This document shows, piece after piece, positions 16,510-23,068 of a DNA stretch of 44,522 bases (position 1 is its first letter; every line of letters starts with the position of its first letter). A model generated the notes under the pieces. The model ran no database searches and was not told the DNA's origin. It was given only the letters and a program-made list of their open reading frames with translations. Position numbers and translations under genes: made by a program. The stretch comes from Pedosphaera sp. (GTDB lineage: Bacteria; Verrucomicrobiota; Verrucomicrobiia; Limisphaerales; Pedosphaeraceae), in the NCBI GenBank assembly GCA_028293325.1, contig JAQGPA010000086.1, positions 1 through 44,522 of the forward strand, in the 5' to 3' direction.

Positions 16510-16944
16510 ATGTATCAGAAAATCCTAGTTGCCTTGGAAAACAGCCATGCGGATGAAACCCTCCTGCCACACATCACGGAACTTGCAAAGCGATTCCAAT
16601 CGCAATTATTGCTCGTCCACGTCGCGGACGGCTGGGTGGCCCGCAATTTTAATCGACTGGAACTGCGGGAATCAGAGGAGATGAAAACCGACCGCGCTTA
16701 TTTGGAAACCACAGCGGAACAATTGCGCACCTCCGGGTTGACCGTGACCGCCCATCTCGCTCTCGGCGATCCGCCCACCGAAATTTTAAAAACCGCCGAA
16801 CGTGAAAACTGCGATCTCATCGCCATGACCGCCCACGGCCATCGCCTGTTGGGCGATATCTTCTTCGGCAGCACCATCCACCAAGTCCGCCACAAATCCT
16901 TCATCCCCATACTCCTTGTCCGCGCCGGCACAAAAGCGCCCTAA
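16510..16944 (+). CDS. universal stress protein, UspA family
   Basis: A 144-aa single-domain Usp. It opens MYQKILVALENS and carries the ATP-binding type loop as AHGHRLLGDIFFGST before VRHKSFIPILLVR. In the family this pattern (G-x2-G-x9-GS/T) binds ATP, and here it is close to complete. It starts 14 bases after the transporter stop and is probably co-transcribed, which suggests a link to metal uptake or stress. The longer frame to 16453 overlaps the transporter and is unlikely. Confidence 0.87.
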   Translation: MYQKILVALENSHADETLLPHITELAKRFQSQLLLVHVADGWVARNFNRLELRESEEMKTDRAYLETTAEQLRTSGLTVTAHLALGDPPTEILKTAERENCDLIAMTAHGHRLLGDIFFGSTIHQVRHKSFIPILLVRAGTKAP

Positions 16945-17009
16945 ACCGCACTTCCCCAATCGTCCTTGCCCGTCAAACTCGGAACTCTGAACGCGGAACA
17001 CTTCCCGTT

Positions 17010-18161
17010 TTAGAGCAATTCCACCAACCGCTGCAACTCGGCATCGGTATTATAAAAATGCGGTGAGATCCGAATGTAACGCTGGCCTTTTCGGTCCGCG
17101 CGCAGAGAGGTGATGATGTTGGCGGCTTCCAGCTTTTGATGCAGCACGGGCAAGTCCGTATCGGGCCGGGAAATCGTCACGATGCCGCTGGCCAGCCCCG
17201 CCGGCGCATTTGCTCCCGCCACCAGATAGCCCTTGGCTTGGAGCGCCGGCGCCAGCCACGACCGTTTGCGGAGCAATTCGGCAGCGATGTTTTCCACGCC
17301 CAGCTCCAAAAGCAATTCCATCGCTGCGCTCAGGCCAACGATCCCCAGAAGATTATGCGACCCCGCCTCAAACCGCTGCGCATTCTGCCGAAATACAATC
17401 TGCTCCTGCGCCACATAGTTGGGGCTGCGCACATTATTCCAGCCATAAACCAACGGCTGCACCCGCTCCTGCAATTCCTTGCGCACATACATGATTCCCG
17501 CCGCACAAGGTCCCAACAGCCATTTGTGCGCATCCGCTGCCAGAAAATCCACCTGCTCCACCGTCGTGGGAAAAGCCCCTACTGTCTGAATGCCGTCCAG
17601 GCAAAAAAGAATGTTCCGGTCGTGCAGAAATTTGCCGATCGCCTGGTAATCCAGCCGGGTGCCGGTAATAAAATGACACGACGCGAGGGCCACCATGCGG
17701 GTCTGTTCGTCCACCTGCCCCATCACATCGACCGGCCGGATCACGCCCAACTCGCGCGTGTTGATCAACCGCACCTGCACCCCTTTCTCCGCCAGCGCCA
17801 TCCAAGGATAAACGTTCGAGGGGTAATCGTCGAAATAAATGAGAATGTTGTCGTTTTTGCGCCAGCGCAATCCTCCCGCAATCAAGCTCAAGGCCAGCGA
17901 GGTTGGCCCGACGAACGCCACCTCCTCCGGCCGCGAGTTGAGCAGACGCGCTGCCAGTTGGCGGCCATTCTCCAGCAGTGCGGGATCAGCCGCCCTTTCC
18001 TGGTCGCCGGCCGTTGCCTTGGCGGCATATTGGGTGACGGCTTCCACCACGCGCCGCGGCAGCGGGCAGACACTCGCGTGCGCCAGAAAAATTTTATCAC
18101 GCGTGACGGGAAATTCGTGCTGGCGCAGTTCTTCGTTGGTGAGTAATTCAGCTAACGTCAT
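17010..18161 (-). CDS. class V aminotransferase (cysteine desulfurase-like fold)
   Basis: A 383-aa PLP enzyme. The PLP lysine is Lys213 in DAHKWLLGP, the ring-binding Asp189 with Gln192 lies in CLDGIQTVG, and the phosphate-binding segment is FVGPTSLALS near residue 84. C-terminal SGIVTISRP and RYIRISPHFYNTDAEL are typical of the fold. There is no Cys-containing loop like that of IscS/SufS at the expected place, so it more likely acts on another amino acid (SufS-like, isopenicillin epimerase-like or kynureninase-like). It is the last gene of the group starting with the proline-rich protein, 57 bases after gspF. Confidence 0.83.
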   Translation of the reverse strand: MTLAELLTNEELRQHEFPVTRDKIFLAHASVCPLPRRVVEAVTQYAAKATAGDQERAADPALLENGRQLAARLLNSRPEEVAFVGPTSLALSLIAGGLRWRKNDNILIYFDDYPSNVYPWMALAEKGVQVRLINTRELGVIRPVDVMGQVDEQTRMVALASCHFITGTRLDYQAIGKFLHDRNILFCLDGIQTVGAFPTTVEQVDFLAADAHKWLLGPCAAGIMYVRKELQERVQPLVYGWNNVRSPNYVAQEQIVFRQNAQRFEAGSHNLLGIVGLSAAMELLLELGVENIAAELLRKRSWLAPALQAKGYLVAGANAPAGLASGIVTISRPDTDLPVLHQKLEAANIITSLRADRKGQRYIRISPHFYNTDAELQRLVELL

Positions 18162-18218
18162 TGCCCTACTTTAAACGAGTGCGCCGGCCGCGCAAAGAAT
18201 TTCAGCGCGCCATCCAAT

Positions 18219-19220
18219 TTAGAACCCGCCCGCCTTTTGAACCTGGTCGAAATAATTTTGATAGAAGCTGACCACCTTGAAGCCGATCATCACCGCAATC
18301 GCCAGATAAATGGCGCGCGGCACCCACTGGGCCAGCGCATGCAATTTACGGGTGCCTGCCTCCTGGTAAAAAATATGCAACCGACGCAATGAATCATCCA
18401 ATTGCCCGCTCAACTCACCAGTGCGATACAGATTGCAGAACAACTCCGGAAATTGACCGGAGGCACTCACCGCTTCCGCGGGCGTTTCGCCCGCCACCAC
18501 GCGCGGTCGCCACGCCTTGACTTCGCGTTGCAACGCAAATGAACCGCTCGCCGCCACCGCCAAATCCCATGCCTCAATGATGGTTACACCCGCGTTGAGC
18601 AACGCTTCCAATGCCGCCGCCAGCCGCGCCAACGCCAACTCATGCCGCGCCTCACCCAGCACCGGAACCCGTTTGAGGACTCGTTCCAAAAAAGATCGCC
18701 ACCCCGCCCCGCGCCTTCCCTGCGCCGCAAAAATCATGCCGAAGACCGCAATGTAAAGCGGAATCAAAATTCCAATGGTCCGGGCGAGAAAAACCAGCCA
18801 ATTGCCGGTCGTGAAAAAATCGAGGAATGGAAAGAGAAAAATCGCCATGTGAAACACAAACATCGGATAAGCCAGGTCCGTGATCACCTGCCGCAGCAGC
18901 TTGGCGCGCTCCGCATAATAATTCCCCAGCAGCTTGAACACCTGATCGAGCCGTCCGCTTTGTTCTCCGGCGTGGATCAAGGCAACATCAAACGAAGGCG
19001 TCCAACGCCCGACGTGAACCAAGGCTTCGGAAAAAGTGGCACCTTGGGACAATTGCTCAGTCAATTGTCGTAACGGTTCGCGATAGGAGGCGGCGGGTGG
19101 TTTCCGCGCCAGCATTTCGAGGGAATTGACCAAGCCAACCCCGGCCGCGGTCAACTGGGCGAGTTGATAATAAAATTCTCCGCGTTGGGAAAGTTGCCGG
19201 GGCGTTAGGATAAGCGACAT
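18219..19220 (-). CDS. GspF/PilC-type inner-membrane platform protein
   Basis: A 333-aa polytopic protein with two PF00482 repeats. The first has GVGLVNSLEMLA and LIHAGEQSGRLDQVF (83-97); the second has LLNAGVTIIEAWDLA and YRTGELSGQLDDSL (about 277-292). Three membrane segments are predicted (about 112-135, 143-165 and 305-325). The protein is about 70 residues shorter than E. coli GspF, mainly at the N-terminus. In pili and type II systems it connects the assembly ATPase to pilin. It is about 4 kb from pilQ on the opposite strand and follows trxA by 23 bases. Confidence 0.87.
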   Translation of the reverse strand: MSLILTPRQLSQRGEFYYQLAQLTAAGVGLVNSLEMLARKPPAASYREPLRQLTEQLSQGATFSEALVHVGRWTPSFDVALIHAGEQSGRLDQVFKLLGNYYAERAKLLRQVITDLAYPMFVFHMAIFLFPFLDFFTTGNWLVFLARTIGILIPLYIAVFGMIFAAQGRRGAGWRSFLERVLKRVPVLGEARHELALARLAAALEALLNAGVTIIEAWDLAVAASGSFALQREVKAWRPRVVAGETPAEAVSASGQFPELFCNLYRTGELSGQLDDSLRRLHIFYQEAGTRKLHALAQWVPRAIYLAIAVMIGFKVVSFYQNYFDQVQKAGGF

Positions 19221-19243
19221 AACGCCCGCGCGCGGGCCGCCAC

Positions 19244-19576
19244 TCAGGCCGCCACTTTATCGAAGCTGGCCTTGAGATCGCGCTTGCTGCGCAAGCCAAC
19301 AATCTGCTCCGCCACCTGGCCGTTTTGGAACAGCAGCAGGGTCGGAATAGCACGCACACCGTACTCGGTGGCCAAATTTTGATGATCGTCGATATTCACC
19401 TTCCCGATGTTGACCCGGCCGGAGTATTCATCGGCCAGCTCATCCAGAATGGGTGCGATCATTTTGCAGGGACCACACCACTCCGCCCAAAAATCGACTA
19501 AGATGGGCGTGGCGGATTTCAGGACCTCTTGTTCAAAGTTGTCCTTGGTCAGAATAATAATATTGGGTGAAGCCAT
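19244..19576 (-). CDS. trxA: thioredoxin
   Basis: A 110-aa classical thioredoxin, the cytoplasmic disulfide reductant recharged by thioredoxin reductase. The active site is WCGPC with Cys34 and Cys37, preceded by ILVDFWAE. The cis-proline segment is RAIPTLLLF, and [15 protein letters not shown] closes the fold. No signal peptide is present. It sits between the proline-rich membrane protein and gspF on the same strand with gaps of 45 and 23 bases, so these are probably one transcript. Confidence 0.95.
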   Translation of the reverse strand: MASPNIIILTKDNFEQEVLKSATPILVDFWAEWCGPCKMIAPILDELADEYSGRVNIGKVNIDDHQNLATEYGVRAIPTLLLFQNGQVAEQIVGLRSKRDLKASFDKVAA

Positions 19577-19621
19577 TGTAAATCAGTGTGGTGACAGGTT
19601 GCTGCTGGCGCAAAATTACGG

Positions 19622-20047
19622 CTACTTGAAGAGCGTCATGCAAAAATACGTGCTCCCCACTGCCACCAAGCCAGCCACGGCGGCGGCGATGGCCAAGGCC
19701 TTGTCGAGTCCACTGATGGTGGGCACGGCGGCAGGCGCAGCAGCCGGACGCTGGGCAGGACGTTGCGCCGGGGCAGCGGCCGCAGAAGGCGCAGCCGCAG
19801 TCGCACGCAGAGCCGGGGCCGCAGGCGCCACGGCGTGGCTGACAGCGGTCGGCGGTGCAAACGGAGCAGCACCGGGCGCGGCGGATGGCCCGCCAGGAGG
19901 CAGAGTCGGCAACTTGATCGTCGGTGCCGCAGAAGGCTTCGGTGGCAAATTAATGCGGACCGTTTCCTTCTTCGGTTGTACTTTCGAACTCTCCGGCGGC
20001 TTGGGCGGTAATGCGCCTCCGGGCAAACTTGGAATATTCTCTGCCAT
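19622..20047 (-). CDS. proline/alanine-rich protein with one C-terminal membrane helix
   Basis: A 141-aa protein with no recognised domain. Residues 1-50 are rich in Pro, Lys and Ser (PSLPGGALPPKPPE, ETVRINLPPKPS). Residues 50-110 are Ala/Pro-rich with the short repeat QRPAQRPAAAP. The end, about 113-138, is one transmembrane helix (ALAIAAAVAGLVAVGSTYF). This gives a tail-anchored or single-pass protein with a long disordered part. It leads the trxA-gspF group and has a promoter in the flanking repeat (20069-20097). The direct repeat starts exactly at its ATG. Confidence 0.72.
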   Translation of the reverse strand: MAENIPSLPGGALPPKPPESSKVQPKKETVRINLPPKPSAAPTIKLPTLPPGGPSAAPGAAPFAPPTAVSHAVAPAAPALRATAAAPSAAAAPAQRPAQRPAAAPAAVPTISGLDKALAIAAAVAGLVAVGSTYFCMTLFK

Positions 20048-20124
20048 ATACGTTAGTTATTTCGAGCCAACTTAAAGTTGCGCCCCGTCTCTGTCAAACT
20101 CTTATTCCAACCAGCTCCTGGCAC
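20046..20124. repeat. direct repeat, copy 1 (left end of inserted block)
   Basis: This 79-base segment matches 22983-23062 with about nine substitutions and one single-base gap, so identity is near 88 percent. The first 22 bases are identical. Copy 1 overlaps the start codon of the proline-rich protein gene and includes its probable promoter. Weak similarity may continue a further 13 bases. Confidence 0.9.
20069..20097 (-). promoter_or_regulatory. promoter of the proline-rich protein / trxA / gspF group
   Basis: On the minus strand TTGACA (20097-20092) and TAAGTT (20074-20069) are separated by exactly 17 bases. Transcription should start near 20062, leaving about 15 bases to the ATG at 20047. 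In repeat copy 2 the same positions read TTTACA and TGAACT, so that copy looks weakened. Confidence 0.5.
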
Positions 20125-20900
20125 GGAGTGTGAGACGAAATTCTTCTGTTAAGCAGTCAACGCCGGGCATCGTTGCAGGCAGCGTGTTCATTGAGCCGTT
20201 TTTCCAGTATTCCTCCAAGCGGATTTCTGGCGGGCAGGCTTTTTTGAGTCGGCCATGTGCTCGCGGGTTTCCGCGATGACTAGCTCGGCATATTGCTCGG
20301 TCAGTTGCCGGAACCGGGCGTGGCCAACCAAGGCGGCTTGCAAGACGGGGAGTTCCACCTCCGAAACTTAGCGGGTGGGGTTCTTGCCCTCCTCCGCCGA
20401 GCCGTGATATTCCCCCGTCAACCACGAACCTCAACCATTCACCACAGCGCTGCGACGCCATGACCTCTCCCTTCCTACTACAAATTTCGCCCGAACCCGA
20501 TCAGTTCCCCGGGTTCGACATTCGAAATTCGCAATTGGTCGTTATCCATGTCTCCAGAAGGATGCACAGCCGTAAACATGCAGATCGCGATCACGAGGAT
20601 GCCAATCAACTCGTGGGCTTTGACGCGATCCGCACGCGAACTGGTTCTCTCTTGGACATGTTCAACGAGACAGAGCTTGGGATGCTTTGGCATCCCTGTC
20701 TGTTTATACACAAGCCATTGAGGTGCAACGCAAAAAACTGCCTGGCGCTAAAAAAGATTTAGATGCGTGCACCCTGATTTCACCTTGACCCCCTGTTTGC
20801 GTACTATAACCTTTGGGCCATAATGGTGAAGAATGAACCCAGCGAAAGACCGGTTCTATCGTGTACGCGGAGTAGGCCCAAAATCCCTTTGCAACGCAGG
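20125..20900. other. decayed or unassigned sequence inside the inserted block
   Basis: Almost 800 bases hold no convincing intact gene. On the minus strand one reading frame from about 20430 to 20188 looks protein-like but is broken by a TAA at about 20372-20370 (see 20188-20358). Another minus frame (20711-20478, 77 aa) contains a possible short membrane helix, LIGILVIAICMF, but has no start signal I trust. TTGACC (20784) and TATAAC (20805) form a poor plus-strand promoter with 15-base spacing. The mixture suggests fragments of former genes. Confidence 0.45.
20188..20358 (-). pseudogene. 56-codon ORF or gene fragment
   Basis: From GTG at 20358 the frame encodes 56 residues with natural-looking composition (for example LVGHARFRQLTEQYAELVIAE), ending in a basic tail. 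The same frame continues upstream of the preceding TAA with another protein-like stretch (LTGEYHGSAEEGKNPTR). So either one gene is broken by a stop, or one gene ends and another begins. GGAGG directly abuts the GTG. I do not recognise the family. Confidence 0.35.
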
Positions 20901-21005
20901 ACTATCGACTCTTATTCTCCTGGAACGGAAACGACTCCGGGCAGGTTTCCCAACAAGTTTGGCTTTACAGTCACTTAATCTCTCTATACGTTTCACTAAC
21001 TTTCC

Positions 21006-22043
21006 ATGAATACTTTCGTTAATTTCGCCAAAAAGATCTACGACACCTATCCGGGCTTGGTTAACAAGTCTGGATTGTATGAACTTTTCACCACCGCGCC
21101 ATATCGATCGTTCTACATGAAGAAGATCGAGTCCAAAATGGAGGAATTCCTGAACGGCGCCGTGACAGTGGAATTTGAAGTGACGAATCACTGTAATGCG
21201 GATTGTATCATGTGCCCCAATAGCATCATGCAGCGGCCCAGCGTCCGGATGCAAATGGATCTGTTCAAGCGGGTGGTGGATGAATTGGCCGCAGAGAATC
21301 TGCCGTTGATCAAGTTTGTGTTCGCCGGGATCGGGGAACCCACGCTGGATCCGCAACTGCCGGAGAAGATCGCCTATCTCAAAGCCAAAATTCCCAAGGT
21401 TCCCGTGCAGTTGACCACCAACGCATCGTTGCTCACGGAAAAGAAATCCAAGGATTTGATCGAGGCCGGGTTGGACCGCGTGATGATCAGCTTCAACGGC
21501 ACCACCAAGGAATCCTACGAAGCTGTCATGGGCCATATGTCGTATGAGAAAACCATGGCGAATCTGATGACCTTCCTGAGTCAGCGCAAGGACGGAAAGC
21601 CGCACTTGACGATTTCGTGCGTCCGGCTGGATGCAAATTCCAAAGATTTCGAACGCCTCGAAGAATTCTGGAAAGAGAAGGGAGTCCAGGTGGACGGATT
21701 CAAGACGCCCATTCCTTTCAATCGTGGCGGGGACAAAATGAAATACAAGAGCCGGTGGACGATGCCCAAGCCCACTGCACCGCGGCATTTTTATCCCTGC
21801 CGGATGATGGCGGAAAACATGTTGATTCATCCCAACGGCACGGTCGTGTTGTGCTTCGTGGATTACGAGGAAAAGCATGTGATGGGCCAGTTCGGCAAAG
21901 ATACCCTCCGCCAGATCATGCAAAAGAAGCGTGAATGGTTCGAACGTCACAAAAAGGGCGATTTCTCCCATACGCCACTGTGCAAAAACTGCTCCTTCAT
22001 GCGGGAGCAGGTAGTGTCATGGTGGAAGGACTCCTACTTTTAA
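21006..22043 (+). CDS. radical SAM/SPASM-domain protein
   Basis: A 345-aa radical SAM enzyme. The [4Fe-4S] cluster motif Cys63-x3-Cys67-x2-Cys70 (CNADCIMC) opens the TIM-barrel part, followed by the SAM-contacting GIGEPTLDPQLP and TTNASLLTE. The C-terminal quarter has SPASM-type cysteines in FYPCRMMAENMLIHPNGTVV, VLCFVDYEE and LCKNCSF, expected to hold one or two auxiliary clusters. Such enzymes modify peptides, sugars or lipids; no precursor peptide is visible nearby. It lies in the repeat-bracketed block and reads opposite to the flanking genes. A short gap separates it from the SDR gene. Confidence 0.87.
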   Translation: MNTFVNFAKKIYDTYPGLVNKSGLYELFTTAPYRSFYMKKIESKMEEFLNGAVTVEFEVTNHCNADCIMCPNSIMQRPSVRMQMDLFKRVVDELAAENLPLIKFVFAGIGEPTLDPQLPEKIAYLKAKIPKVPVQLTTNASLLTEKKSKDLIEAGLDRVMISFNGTTKESYEAVMGHMSYEKTMANLMTFLSQRKDGKPHLTISCVRLDANSKDFERLEEFWKEKGVQVDGFKTPIPFNRGGDKMKYKSRWTMPKPTAPRHFYPCRMMAENMLIHPNGTVVLCFVDYEEKHVMGQFGKDTLRQIMQKKREWFERHKKGDFSHTPLCKNCSFMREQVVSWWKDSYF

Positions 22044-22091
22044 CGGTTGAGTCGTTGATTTCCCAATCCCTGCAATTCATCCCCTCGCATT

Positions 22092-22925
22092 TTGCATGCT
22101 CAGAACCATAAAAGGTTCACCGATCAAGTAATTCTGATTACAGGTGCGTCGAGTGGGATCGGCATGGCAGCCGCCAAGGCGTTTGCCTTGGAAGGAGGAA
22201 TTCTCATGTTGGCCGCGCGCCGTTTGGATCGCTTGAACGCCGTGGCGGCCATCTGCCGCACCTCAGGAGCTGTCTGCGAGGTGATGGTCTCAGATATTCA
22301 AGAGCATGACCAGGTTCTGCATCTCGTTAACAAGACCATCGAAAGACTCGGCAGGATTGATGTGCTGGTCAATAATGCGGGGATGGGCAGTTTTGCCCCT
22401 TTTCAGGATCAGTCTTGGGACCTAATAAACCGGACAATCCGGACGAATGTCGATGGGCCTCTGGCATTGTGTCATGCAGTCATTCCCCAGATGATCAAAC
22501 AAGGATCAGGAACCATCGTCAACGTGTCCTCAGTAGTAGGTAAGCGGCCTGTGCCCATGTTGGCGGCCTATTCCGCCAGCAAATTCGGGCTGTGGGGGTT
22601 TTCGGAATCGCTGCGGCTGGAATTACGTCCGCATGGGATCCATGTCTGTCATTTCTGTCCAACGTCGACCGCCACTGAGTTTCAGGAGACGGCCGGCATC
22701 AAGTCATCTTCTCGCGCGCTTCATGGCATGGATTCGGCGGATCGGGTAGCCTCCGCAATGGTGGAAGCGGTGATCAAGCGAAAACGGGAGTATATTATGT
22801 CCTTCACGGAGCGGTTGTTGATCAAATTTCATTTGATGATGCCTGCCTCGGCCGAATGGTTGCTCAACTTGATGCGGAGGCGTGGCGGTTCATCCGTGCC
22901 CACACCAAATACCCGGGATATTTAA
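22092..22925 (+). CDS. short-chain dehydrogenase/reductase
   Basis: A 277-aa classical SDR using NAD(P). The cofactor motif is TGASSGIG, the structural motif NNAG, and the catalytic set Ser in NVSSVVG with Tyr-x3-Lys in AYSASKFG. About 30 residues at the C-terminus (KFHLMMPASAEWLLNLMRR) extend past the fold and may associate with membrane. No ATG opens the frame: TTG at 22092 is the likely start, and the ATG at 22096 is out of frame and stops soon. It is 48 bases after the radical SAM gene and probably co-transcribed. Substrate unknown. Confidence 0.83.
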   Translation: MHAQNHKRFTDQVILITGASSGIGMAAAKAFALEGGILMLAARRLDRLNAVAAICRTSGAVCEVMVSDIQEHDQVLHLVNKTIERLGRIDVLVNNAGMGSFAPFQDQSWDLINRTIRTNVDGPLALCHAVIPQMIKQGSGTIVNVSSVVGKRPVPMLAAYSASKFGLWGFSESLRLELRPHGIHVCHFCPTSTATEFQETAGIKSSSRALHGMDSADRVASAMVEAVIKRKREYIMSFTERLLIKFHLMMPASAEWLLNLMRRRGGSSVPTPNTRDI

Positions 22926-22982
22926 GATCCAATTGGGTTCAAAAAGGGAAATACGGAAATTCTGAAAGGAATTCGAACTAAA

Positions 22983-23062
22983 ATATACGTTAGTTATTTC
23001 GAGCTAGTTCAAAGTTGCGCCTCGTCTCTGTAAAATTCTTATTCCACCCAGCTCCTTGGCAC
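22983..23062. repeat. direct repeat, copy 2 (right end of inserted block)
   Basis: The 80-base partner of 20046-20124. It ends six bases short of the stop codon of the histidine kinase gene (23071-23069). The start codon present in copy 1 is missing here. The promoter-like boxes of copy 1 are degenerate in this copy. Confidence 0.9.
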
Positions 23063-23068
23063 CGCGGC

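Noticed and set aside
17136..18146. 336-codon plus-strand ORF
   Set aside because: It is antisense to the class V aminotransferase and has a composition typical of a shadow frame.
20856..21971. 371-codon minus-strand ORF opposite the radical SAM gene
   Set aside because: It is the complement of a gene with clear Fe-S motifs; its translation has no domain and is rich in His/Phe as expected for an antisense shadow.
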